A stretch of DNA of 64,000 nt from Saprospiraceae bacterium (GTDB taxonomy: Bacteria > Bacteroidota > Bacteroidia > Chitinophagales > Saprospiraceae): assembly GCA_020628645.1 (NCBI GenBank), contig JAHDES010000011.1:54242-118241 (forward strand), in the 5' to 3' direction. This document shows positions 18,574 to 26,890 of this stretch, in pieces. The position numbers and the translations under genes were made by a program. The first letter of the stretch is position 1. Each line of letters starts with the position of its first letter. The notes below the pieces were generated by a model. That model did not search any database. It worked only from the letters and a program-made list of their open reading frames with translations, and had not been told where the DNA came from.

Positions 18574-20403
18574 CTAAATCACTCCATACAACTCTCCTCC
18601 TTTCGCAAATAATTGATCTACCTTTTTACTAACATGTTCATCATTAACTAAAGGCGGTGCATGATGTGGTTTGATTCGAGCATCTATCACTAATGGCCCT
18701 CTACATCCCCAATGTTTATACTCAATAAAGGAATGTACACCATGCAAATCATGAGAAGGATTAGCCCTTGTATAGGTCACCCACAAATAATTATTAAAGG
18801 TAGCCGTTACAAAATCACTATCATCTACTAATAAAATTAAAGGAATATGTTTTAAATCATATCGTTCTAAATGTTGACAAAGTACTTCTGCATCTTGATA
18901 AGAGTCTTTCCCTGTAAACGCGTTTCCTTGAATGGCGAGAATTCCTTTTTGTACAAATTTAGGATTGGTAAAACTAGGAGGTAAATCAAAGTTCTCAGGC
19001 AATTCAGCTTTCAATTCTCGAATTTTCTCCCCACAACAAGCCATAATGACTTTTGAACCCGCATTCCATCCATCTCCTGAATAATCTAAAGTATCTATCG
19101 TTGTTTTCGTTTGAAAATGAAGATCCCTTCGCCAATCAATACGTTCCAATACATGTTCAAAGAAATGAGGAATTTCTTTCGCAGAAAGATTGGGTGCATC
19201 ACCTTTGGCAGCTATAATTAGGAATTTGGCTAAAGACGTTTGTCCTGAGCCTATAATTCGATTCGCTTGTGTTAAAATCTCTTCTGGTTTTCGCTCTCGA
19301 AATGGCATATATCGCTCGCTACCAATCGCCAATAAAAGCGGATGTACACCTGCCGCATCTACTGCATGAATTTCATGGATGCCAGGAAATTCTTGTGGCG
19401 TTAATAGTTTCACAATTTTATGAATCAAATACCCAAAGCTAGAATCTTCTTGAGGCGGACGTCCCACTACCGTAAAATGCCAAATTGCATCTTTTCGATA
19501 ATAAACTTTTTCCACCTCCATCACAGGAAAATCATGTTGTAAACTATAATACCCCAAGTGATCACCAAAAGGCCCTTCTGGTTTTTTTTCTCCTTTACGG
19601 ATGATACCAGTTATGACAAAATCAGCATCTGAAGATAAGATAAAGCCATTTCGTTTGGTGTATCTAAATCGCCTTCCTCCAAGTAATCCTGCAAAGGTCA
19701 ACTCGCTCATTCCTTCAGGCAAAGGCATAATTGCTGAAAAAGCATGCGATGGAGGACCACCAATAAATACACAACAACGAAAATCTTCTTCTGATTCATT
19801 ATACATCGTATGATGTACCCCAATGCCTCGATGCAGTTGATAATGGAGTCCAATTTCTTTATTGGTTTCGTATTCATTTCCAGTAAGTTGAATACGATAC
19901 ATCCCAATGTTTGACTTCATCAAACTATTTTCATTAGGCGGCAAGGTGAACACCTGAGGCAAGGTAACAAATGCACCTCCATCCATGGGCCACGATTTGA
20001 CAAGCGGCAGCTGATCGATGGTCGTTTCACCATAAGTAATAGGCGAGCCCAGTAAGGAACGCATGGGAAGTGCTGTCAATGCCGTAAAAGGAGCAGATAA
20101 ATAGCGAAGCGGATTTTTTAAAAAATTAGTAGGATCAGCTTTGAGTTCTACTACCTTTTGTACCTGCTTAATCGTTTTACGAAATACAAAATCTGTCCGT
20201 TCATAAGTACCATATATATTACTCACCGCAGGAAAAGGACTTCCTTTCACTTTTTCAAAAAGTATAGCTGGTCCTTCGGTGTCATAAACGCGTCGATGAA
20301 TTTCTGCCATCTCTAAATCTGGATTCACTTCTTGTTTGATACGAATTAAATGTCCATGTTTTTCTAAATCACGGACACAAGCCGCCATACTATTGTAACT
20401 CAT
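18574..20403 (-). CDS. UbiD family decarboxylase
   Basis: This 609-residue enzyme is a prenylated-FMN-dependent decarboxylase of the UbiD superfamily. The N-terminal motif AACVRDLEKHGHLIRIKQEV, the central GPFGDHLGYYSLQHDFPVMEV with acidic catalytic-loop residues, and the VGRPPQEDSSFGYLIHKIV and IKPHHAPPLVNDEH segments are typical. In Bacteroidota such genes are often annotated as menaquinone-biosynthesis decarboxylase. This would suit an organism whose ACIII oxidises menaquinol, but the sequence alone does not fix the substrate. A minus-strand TATATTTG (20528-20535) is a possible -7 element. Product class is sure and pathway inferred. Confidence 0.9.
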   Translation of the reverse strand: MSYNSMAACVRDLEKHGHLIRIKQEVNPDLEMAEIHRRVYDTEGPAILFEKVKGSPFPAVSNIYGTYERTDFVFRKTIKQVQKVVELKADPTNFLKNPLRYLSAPFTALTALPMRSLLGSPITYGETTIDQLPLVKSWPMDGGAFVTLPQVFTLPPNENSLMKSNIGMYRIQLTGNEYETNKEIGLHYQLHRGIGVHHTMYNESEEDFRCCVFIGGPPSHAFSAIMPLPEGMSELTFAGLLGGRRFRYTKRNGFILSSDADFVITGIIRKGEKKPEGPFGDHLGYYSLQHDFPVMEVEKVYYRKDAIWHFTVVGRPPQEDSSFGYLIHKIVKLLTPQEFPGIHEIHAVDAAGVHPLLLAIGSERYMPFRERKPEEILTQANRIIGSGQTSLAKFLIIAAKGDAPNLSAKEIPHFFEHVLERIDWRRDLHFQTKTTIDTLDYSGDGWNAGSKVIMACCGEKIRELKAELPENFDLPPSFTNPKFVQKGILAIQGNAFTGKDSYQDAEVLCQHLERYDLKHIPLILLVDDSDFVTATFNNYLWVTYTRANPSHDLHGVHSFIEYKHWGCRGPLVIDARIKPHHAPPLVNDEHVSKKVDQLFAKGGELYGVI

Positions 20404-20642
20404 GTATCTTTCAATTATAAAACAAAAGGTGCCAACTTTGCGAGAAGGAGAAAAGCGCAGGTATTACCTTTTTAGATTTTGACAAATAGAATTATATTTT
20501 CAAAAAATATTGAAACTTAAAGTATAACAAATATAGGACAAGTGTGTTGAGGGAAAAGTAGAATTGCTGCATAATTTTATTTTTTTTGTTTTGGAAATTT
20601 GTCTTTTACTCTAGGAAAACTAGTTGCTATTATAGAAAATTA

Positions 20643-20650
20643 TATCTTTG
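20643..20650 (+). promoter_or_regulatory. -7 element of thyA promoter
   Basis: TATCTTTG exactly matches the Bacteroidota -7 consensus 28 bases before the thyA ATG at 20678. The nearest TTG (20624-20626) is only 16 bases upstream, so the -33 element is imperfectly spaced. Confidence 0.55.
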
Positions 20651-20677
20651 CGGTATCTCCCATAATTCATATTTAAT

Positions 20678-21472
20678 ATGCAACAATATCACCAACTTCT
20701 TCAACATATTTTTGACAATGGAACCGATAAAGGCGATCGTACTGGAACAGGGACACGCTCGGTTTTCGGTTACCAAATGCGATTTGATTTATCTAAGGGC
20801 TTTCCAATGGTTACGACGAAGAAATTGCACCTTAAATCTATCATTTATGAACTATTATGGTTTTTAAATGGAGATACTAATGTGAAGTATTTGCAAGAAA
20901 ATGGCGTTCGTATTTGGAATGAATGGGCAGATGAAAATGGAGATTTAGGGCCCGTTTATGGCAAACAATGGCGATCTTGGGAGACGCGCGATGGAGAAGT
21001 GATTGACCAAATTAGTCAAGCTGTTGATTTAATTAAACATAATCCTAATTCTCGACGAATTATTGTGAATGCTTGGAATGTAGGTGATTTATCAAAGATG
21101 ACATTGAGTCCTTGTCATTGTATGTTCCAATTTTATGTAGCGAATGGTAAATTATCTTGTCAACTGTATCAACGTTCAGCAGATGTATTTTTAGGCGTAC
21201 CTTTTAATATAGCATCTTATGCTTTACTGACGATGATGTTGGCACAAGTGTGTGATTTAGAAGCAGGCGATTTTGTGCATACATTTGGAGATACACATAT
21301 ATACTCCAATCATTTTGAACAAGCGAAACTACAGCTGACTCGTGATTGCCGACCACTGCCTCAAATGAAAATTAATCCTGAAGTGAAATCAATCTTTGAT
21401 TTCCAATATAATGATTTTGAATTACTCAATTATAATCCTCACCCACATATCAAAGCACCTGTAGCGGTGTAA
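20678..21472 (+). CDS. thyA: Thymidylate synthase
   Basis: Converts dUMP to dTMP using methylene-tetrahydrofolate in the cytoplasm. The length, 264 residues, equals that of the E. coli enzyme. Conserved elements seen are [19 protein letters not shown], the catalytic Cys146 in [12 protein letters not shown], the phosphate-binding SRRIIVNAW, the [20 protein letters not shown] substrate loop and [10 protein letters not shown]. It is a single gene with a consensus -7 element upstream and a hairpin terminator downstream. Confidence 0.97.
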   Translation: MQQYHQLLQHIFDNGTDKGDRTGTGTRSVFGYQMRFDLSKGFPMVTTKKLHLKSIIYELLWFLNGDTNVKYLQENGVRIWNEWADENGDLGPVYGKQWRSWETRDGEVIDQISQAVDLIKHNPNSRRIIVNAWNVGDLSKMTLSPCHCMFQFYVANGKLSCQLYQRSADVFLGVPFNIASYALLTMMLAQVCDLEAGDFVHTFGDTHIYSNHFEQAKLQLTRDCRPLPQMKINPEVKSIFDFQYNDFELLNYNPHPHIKAPVAV

Positions 21473-21597
21473 ATAAATGTAATTTTTATACTATAAAAAG
21501 TAGTGGAATTGAAGCATTTAAGAAAGGCACAAATTAGAATATACTGCTTTTGTATAGAAAAAGTTGCATGCCTTAATAAATTAACGTTCAATTAACT

Positions 21598-21625
21598 TAT
21601 TTAGATCAAGTCTAAATAGTTTTTC
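21598..21625 (+). terminator. Terminator between thyA and the ACIII operon
   Basis: TATTTAGA (21598-21605) and TCTAAATA (21611-21618) form a perfect 8-bp stem with a 5-nt loop followed by GTTTTT. It separates thyA from the respiratory operon promoter immediately downstream. Confidence 0.6.
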
Positions 21626-21638
21626 CCATCTGGATATA

Positions 21639-21669
21639 TTGGGAAAAAAACCAATGAATTTTATCTTTG
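21639..21669 (+). promoter_or_regulatory. Promoter of the ACIII/cytochrome oxidase operon
   Basis: TTG (21639-21641) and TATCTTTG (21662-21669) are separated by 20 bases, an excellent Bacteroidota promoter match. The actA ATG is at 21744, leaving a leader of about 68 nt. The -33 region lies in a small inverted repeat, TTTTCCC (21621-21627)/GGGAAAA (21641-21647). Confidence 0.7.
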
Positions 21670-21743
21670 CGCTGACAAAACAGTGACAGAGCTCACTTTC
21701 AGTCATTTTGTAATTAACAAACCACCACATAAAGGTTTTCAAG

Positions 21744-23168
21744 ATGGTATATAAGTCCTTGATACCCCGCATTTTATTCATACTTTCCTTGATGCTTGTT
21801 ACAATAAGTGTACAAGCTGAAGTTAGTGCTTCTAGCGGAAAAACCCTGTTTAAAAACAACTGTGCTTCTTGTCATAATAAGAACATGAAGGACGATTTAA
21901 CTGGTCCAGCCCTCGGAGGAGTACAAGAAAGATGGGAAGGTCGTGAAGAATTATTATATTCTTGGATACGTAATTCACAAGCAGTTATCGCTTCTGGAGA
22001 TGAATATGCAGTCAATCTCTACAATAAGTGGAACAAAGCATTAATGAACCCTTTCACCAATCTCACAGATGATGAAGTAGGCTCATTGCTTTTATATATT
22101 AATAATATGTATTCTGCTGGCTGTGCAGAGCCTCCTTGTGAGGACGCTGTACCAGGAGGTCCTGCTATTGCTGCTGAACAAACCAATAATACACCATTAT
22201 ATCTTACCTTAATGGTAATATTGGGAATCTTAGCAGTAGTACTAGCTCGTATTGTTTCCAACTTGAATCATATGGTTCAAACAAAAGAAGGAAATGCACC
22301 TGCTCAGCGCGCAACTTTAGTAGATATGTTGACAAGCAAAGGAATGATTGCCTTTGTATTATTTGCTTTAGTGATTTTTGGAGGATATACCACTGTCAAT
22401 AATGCGATTAATCTTAATCGTATGCAAGGCTATGCTCCAGATCAGCCCATTAAATTCTCTCACGCCACACATGCAGGTTTACAACAGATTGATTGTCAAT
22501 ACTGTCATGATGGTGCTCGTCGCTCGAAGCATTCAGTAATTCCTGCTGCTAATACTTGTATGAATTGCCATAAAGCAATTAAGAAAGGTAGCCAATACGG
22601 AACTGCAGAGATAACGAAGATATACGCTTCTGTAGGATATGATCCTGCTACAGATAAAATGATCGAGAATTATGAGGATATGGATATAGATGCGATCAAA
22701 AAAGTCTATACAGATTGGATAGAAAGTAATTATAGAAAAGATAACAGTATTGAGGAAGGTACAGCTTTACCAAAAGATGGAGTAGAAGAGGTAGCGGCTC
22801 AGTGGGATGGTATTGTCTCTTCTCTCACAACTGATGTGAAAGATCATGTAAGTGGTCCAATTCCATGGGTACGTATTCATAATCTTCCAGATCACGTATA
22901 TTTTAACCATGCTCAACACGTGACTGTTGGTAAGCAAGAATGCCAAACCTGTCACGGACCTGTAGAGGAAATGGAATTATTATACCAATATTCTCCATTA
23001 TCTATGGGATGGTGTATTAATTGTCACCGTCAAACAGAAGTACAATTCTCTGGTAATGAATACTATGAATCTTACGAAATGTATCATAATCAGATTAAGG
23101 ATGGCAAGCGTGAAAAAGTAACAGTAGAAGAGATTGGTGGTTTAGAATGTCAAAAGTGTCATTACTAA
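21744..23168 (+). CDS. actA: Alternative complex III subunit ActA, multiheme cytochrome c
   Basis: This 474-residue membrane-anchored cytochrome starts the quinol:cytochrome c oxidoreductase operon. Six CxxCH heme sites are visible: CASCH near the N-terminus, then CQYCH, CMNCH, CQTCH, CINCH and a C-terminal CQKCH. The first sits in a monoheme cytochrome c-like domain after a signal peptide (IPRILFILSLMLVTISVQAE). Two membrane helices (LYLTLMVILGILAVVLARIV and IAFVLFALVIFGGYTTV) separate it from the multiheme part. ActA of Rhodothermus marinus is pentaheme, so the N-terminal heme domain looks like an addition. The protein passes electrons from ActB/C to downstream cytochromes on the periplasmic side. 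Confidence 0.93.
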   Translation: MVYKSLIPRILFILSLMLVTISVQAEVSASSGKTLFKNNCASCHNKNMKDDLTGPALGGVQERWEGREELLYSWIRNSQAVIASGDEYAVNLYNKWNKALMNPFTNLTDDEVGSLLLYINNMYSAGCAEPPCEDAVPGGPAIAAEQTNNTPLYLTLMVILGILAVVLARIVSNLNHMVQTKEGNAPAQRATLVDMLTSKGMIAFVLFALVIFGGYTTVNNAINLNRMQGYAPDQPIKFSHATHAGLQQIDCQYCHDGARRSKHSVIPAANTCMNCHKAIKKGSQYGTAEITKIYASVGYDPATDKMIENYEDMDIDAIKKVYTDWIESNYRKDNSIEEGTALPKDGVEEVAAQWDGIVSSLTTDVKDHVSGPIPWVRIHNLPDHVYFNHAQHVTVGKQECQTCHGPVEEMELLYQYSPLSMGWCINCHRQTEVQFSGNEYYESYEMYHNQIKDGKREKVTVEEIGGLECQKCHY

Positions 23169-23223
23169 AATCAGTCATCCGCAATATTAAAAATAACGTT
23201 TAGATATTTATATATAACCATAT

Positions 23224-26200
23224 ATGAAAAACCGTAATAACGCTTGGGTTGGTACAGCAGATAAAAACAATGATCCGAAGTTCAATGAACTTGCAACTGA
23301 AGAATTTGTTGGCTTGCCAATTGCTGAAACTCTATCGAGTGAAACGGGGATTGATACCTCATCAAATCGTCGTGATTTCCTTAAATACTTAGGTTTTGGA
23401 TTAGGAGCAGCTACGATTGCTGCAGGATGTGAAACACCTTTGCGTCGTGCCATTCCTTATGTAGAAAAACCAGATGCAATTGTACCTGGTGTAGCAACCT
23501 ATTATGCGACTAGTTTTGTAAATGGAGGTGATTATGCTTCTATTTTAGTAAAAACAAGAGAAGGTCGTCCTATCAAAATTGAAGGTAACTCTTTGTCCTC
23601 AGTAAGTCAAGGAGGTACTGGAGCTAGAGGACAGGCAATGGTTCTTAGCCTTTATGATAGTGAACGATTAAAAAATGCTGGGAAAGTGGCAGATGGAGCT
23701 GTTACTGAAATGAGTTGGGCTGAATTAGATCGTGAGATTGGCGGTAAATTAAGTGCGGGGTCTCAAATTCGTATCGTAACTCATACCGTTTTAAGTCCTA
23801 CTACTAAGCGTGTTTTCCAAGAATTCAAAAATCGATATCCTAATACAGAAATCGTTACCTACGACCCCATTTCAAGTTCAGCTTTGTTAGAGGCAAATGA
23901 ATCTTGTTTTGGATTAGGTGTAGTACCGAACTATCGTTTTGATAATGCTCAAGTAATTTTGAGTTTTGGTGCGGATTTTATGGGTACCTGGATTTCTCCT
24001 GAAGAATATTCTATTCAATACATGAAAAATCGTCGCATCAAGGATGTTAAAAATCCTAAGATGTCTCGACACATTCAGGTTGAAAGTGGAATGTCCTTAA
24101 CAGGTTCTAATGCTGATAATCGTGTACGTATCCGTCCTTCTGAGATGGGTGGAGCGATTGCTTTGTTGCTCAACGAATTAGGAGGAGGAGTAAGTGCTCC
24201 TAAAATCAATGATAAAGCCACTGCTGCTATCAAGAAGTTAGCATTAGAATTGCAAGCAAATATCGGGAAATGTTTGGTGGTTTGTGGTACAAATAATGTA
24301 GCACATCAAGTTTTAGTGAATAAAATTAATGATGTTCTTGGTAGTTATGGCAATACCATCAAATTTGATGCGCCATCTTACCAACGTCAAGGAAGAGATA
24401 AGAATATCCGAGATTTAGTTCGAGATATGAATGCAGGTTCTGTAGATGCTGTATTTGTTTGGAATGCCAATCCTGCTTATGATATTCCAGATGCTGATAA
24501 ATTCAAAACGGGTCTTGCTAAAGTTGGAACAACCGTAAGTTTCTCTACTAATATGGATGAAACAACTGCGCTTTGTGGCTATGTTGCTCCAAATCATCAT
24601 AATTTAGAATCTTGGGGAGATGCTGAACCTAAAAAAGGGCATTATAGCATTATTCAACCAACGATTTCTCCACTTTTCAATACGCGCCAAGCAGAAGAAA
24701 CCTTATTAAAATGGTCTGGCAATAATGCTTCTTATTATGATTACCTACAATCTAGTTGGCAATCAGATATGATGGCACAGCAGTCAAGTTTCCTTTCCTT
24801 CCAAGCTTTTTGGGATAATGCAGTACATGATGGCGTATTTGAAGTAGCTTCTTCAAATCCTGCTGTTGTTTTCAATGGAAACGTAAGCGGCGCAGCTAGT
24901 CAAATCAAGAAACCATCTACAGGCTTAGAAGTTGCATTTTACGAAACTGTTAATATAGGATCTGGGCAATACGCCAATAATCCTTGGTTACAAGAAATGC
25001 CTGACCCAATCATGCGTACGGTTTGGGGGAATTACCTGAGCGTACCAGTAGAATGGGATGAGAGTTCTAGTCAGTTTATTGGCAAAAATAATACAGGTAC
25101 CAAATTAGTTTATGGAGTTGCTGATATTGTTGATCTATCGGTTGGTAATTTCAAAGAGCCATTTACAACCATTCAACAATTTGGACAAGATGCCAATACT
25201 GTTTCTGTAGGACTTGGTTTTGGTCGTGAAGTAGTTGGAAAAGCAGGACAAAACGTTGGTAAAAATGTATTTCCATGTTTAAAAATAGACGAAAACGGGA
25301 ATACACAATATTATAGTGAAGGAAGCATTTCTGAAATTATAGGTAAAAACCGTGAGTTTGGTTGTGTACAATACCACCATACTTTTGGTGTAACAGGAGA
25401 GCATGAAGGAGAAGAAGTGAAATTAGATGAGGTGGCTTTATCTTCTTTAATTACAGATGGATATCAAGGTTCATTAACAGATAGAACAATTTTATTCAAC
25501 AGTAATCTAGATGGTGTTGATGGTTTAGTTAAAGACATCGCTAAGATGAAAAAAGTAGCTGATCACCGAAATGATGCTACACTTTATCCATACAAAGAAT
25601 ACCAAGAGGAATTTTATAGCCAAGGTCACCATTGGGCTATTCATGTAGATATGAATGCCTGTTATGGATGTGGTGCTTGTACGGTGGCTTGTATGGCCGA
25701 GAATAATGTACCTGTGGTTGGAAATCGAGAAGTGGCGCGTCATCATGAAATGACTTGGTTACGTATTGATCGCTATTTCTACGGAGATGCTGAAAATCCA
25801 AATACGGTATACATGCCAATGATGTGTCAGCACTGTGATAATGCTCCTTGTGAGAATGTTTGTCCTGTAAATGCGACGAATCATAGTTCAGAAGGATTGA
25901 ATCAAATGACCTATAACCGTTGTGTAGGTACGAGATATTGTGCGAACAACTGTCCTTATAAAGTACGTCGTTTCAACTGGTTAGATTATACAAGTGCCGA
26001 TTTATTTGGTGGTAACCAAAATGCGATTAACGGAGAAGATCCTGCTTACTACACGGATAATTTAGTTCGTATGGTCTTAAATCCAGATGTAACCGTTCGT
26101 TCAAGAGGGGTTATTGAAAAATGTAGTTTCTGTGTACAACGAATTCAGCAGGGTAAATTAACCGCTAAAGCTGAAGGACGTAAATTAACAGATAGAGATG

Positions 26201-26391
26201 TAACATCTGCTTGTGCATCTGCTTGTCCCACAGGAGCGATTACTTTCGGTGATACTAATAATAAGAAAGGAGACTTAGGTCAGGCAATAGAATCGCCTTT
26301 AGTATATCGAGTATTTGAAGAAATTGGTGTACAGTCATCAGTTTTCTACCAAGCGAAGGTGATTAATAAGAAAGAAGGATTGGATGCGTAG
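23224..26391 (+). CDS. actB: Alternative complex III subunit ActB, molybdopterin-like iron-sulfur protein
   Basis: This 1055-residue periplasmic subunit has a twin-arginine signal (SNRRDFLKYLGFGLGAATIA) beginning near residue 48, ending in a possible lipobox AAGC. The middle (about 75-800) resembles molybdopterin oxidoreductases but is known in this family to lack the cofactor. The C-terminal part is a ferredoxin-like domain with four Cys groups: CYGCGACTVAC, CQHCDNAPCENVC, CVGTRYCANNC and CSFCV paired with CASACPTGAI, enough for four Fe-S clusters. It relays electrons from the quinol site toward the heme subunits. The start at 23224 is 55 bp after actA, so the two are cotranscribed. Confidence 0.94.
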   Translation: MKNRNNAWVGTADKNNDPKFNELATEEFVGLPIAETLSSETGIDTSSNRRDFLKYLGFGLGAATIAAGCETPLRRAIPYVEKPDAIVPGVATYYATSFVNGGDYASILVKTREGRPIKIEGNSLSSVSQGGTGARGQAMVLSLYDSERLKNAGKVADGAVTEMSWAELDREIGGKLSAGSQIRIVTHTVLSPTTKRVFQEFKNRYPNTEIVTYDPISSSALLEANESCFGLGVVPNYRFDNAQVILSFGADFMGTWISPEEYSIQYMKNRRIKDVKNPKMSRHIQVESGMSLTGSNADNRVRIRPSEMGGAIALLLNELGGGVSAPKINDKATAAIKKLALELQANIGKCLVVCGTNNVAHQVLVNKINDVLGSYGNTIKFDAPSYQRQGRDKNIRDLVRDMNAGSVDAVFVWNANPAYDIPDADKFKTGLAKVGTTVSFSTNMDETTALCGYVAPNHHNLESWGDAEPKKGHYSIIQPTISPLFNTRQAEETLLKWSGNNASYYDYLQSSWQSDMMAQQSSFLSFQAFWDNAVHDGVFEVASSNPAVVFNGNVSGAASQIKKPSTGLEVAFYETVNIGSGQYANNPWLQEMPDPIMRTVWGNYLSVPVEWDESSSQFIGKNNTGTKLVYGVADIVDLSVGNFKEPFTTIQQFGQDANTVSVGLGFGREVVGKAGQNVGKNVFPCLKIDENGNTQYYSEGSISEIIGKNREFGCVQYHHTFGVTGEHEGEEVKLDEVALSSLITDGYQGSLTDRTILFNSNLDGVDGLVKDIAKMKKVADHRNDATLYPYKEYQEEFYSQGHHWAIHVDMNACYGCGACTVACMAENNVPVVGNREVARHHEMTWLRIDRYFYGDAENPNTVYMPMMCQHCDNAPCENVCPVNATNHSSEGLNQMTYNRCVGTRYCANNCPYKVRRFNWLDYTSADLFGGNQNAINGEDPAYYTDNLVRMVLNPDVTVRSRGVIEKCSFCVQRIQQGKLTAKAEGRKLTDRDVTSACASACPTGAITFGDTNNKKGDLGQAIESPLVYRVFEEIGVQSSVFYQAKVINKKEGLDA

Positions 26392-26844
26392 TTTGGTCTC
26401 TAGTTAGTCAGTAAATAGTATTTGGTACTTTATTAAATATGAGCCAACTGAGATGAATAAGTATAAAGAACTTCAAGTTTGGCAAATTTCAATGGATGTA
26501 GCAGAAACGATTTATCAATTAACAAGTTCTTTTCCAGACGAGGAAAAATTCGGACTAAAATCTCAATTGAGAAGATGTTCAGTATCTGTTCCTTCTAATA
26601 TAGCGGAAGGAGCTGGTCAAAATTCTTCTAAAGAGTTTAATTATTTTCTGGGTATTGCAAATGGTTCTTGTTATGAATTAGAAACACAAGTTATTTTGTC
26701 AAACAAACTTGGCTTAGTAAAACTATAGATCTAAATTCAATACTTGAAAAAATAACAGCTGTACAGAAAATGATTTTCAAATTGCAAAAATCTTTAAAAA
26801 GATAAATTATAGGTTTTTAACAAAAAGTAGAACTAGCGACCAAA
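26392..26844 (+). mobile_element. IVP-type insertion (four-helix-bundle element) between actB and actC
   Basis: A segment of about 450 bp begins immediately after the actB stop and ends 46 bp before actC. Its ends are TTTGGTCTCTAGTT (26392-26405) and AACTAGCGACCAAA (26831-26844), inverted repeats matching at 13 of 14 positions. Each is followed or preceded by further TTAGTC/GACTAA matches. It encloses a single four-helix-bundle gene. Such genes are best known from intervening sequences in 23S rRNA, so I infer an inserted element; the mobility mechanism is unknown. Confidence 0.55.
26453..26805 (+). pseudogene. Four-helix-bundle protein (23S rRNA IVP family), frameshifted
   Basis: The first frame, 26453-26728, encodes 91 residues with the family signature: YKELQVWQISMDVAETIYQL, FGLKSQLRRCSVSVPSNIAEG and a Glu-rich third helix. 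It stops early after KLGLVKL. Adding one A to the AAAA run at 26719-26722 restores the frame into TIDLNSILEKITAVQKMIFK and a stop at 26805, giving about 117 residues, the usual family size. Either the gene is broken or one base was lost in sequencing. Functions of the family are unclear. It lies inside the respiratory operon in the same orientation and would be cotranscribed. Confidence 0.75.
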
Positions 26845-26890
26845 GACTAACTACTTCTTGTTTAAAAACTAAATTATAAAATTTCATTAC

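Noticed and set aside
21483..21499. TTTTTATA/TATAAAAA palindrome after thyA as terminator
   Set aside because: Pure A/T stem, unstable; the hairpin at 21598 with a mixed stem and T run is a better terminator.
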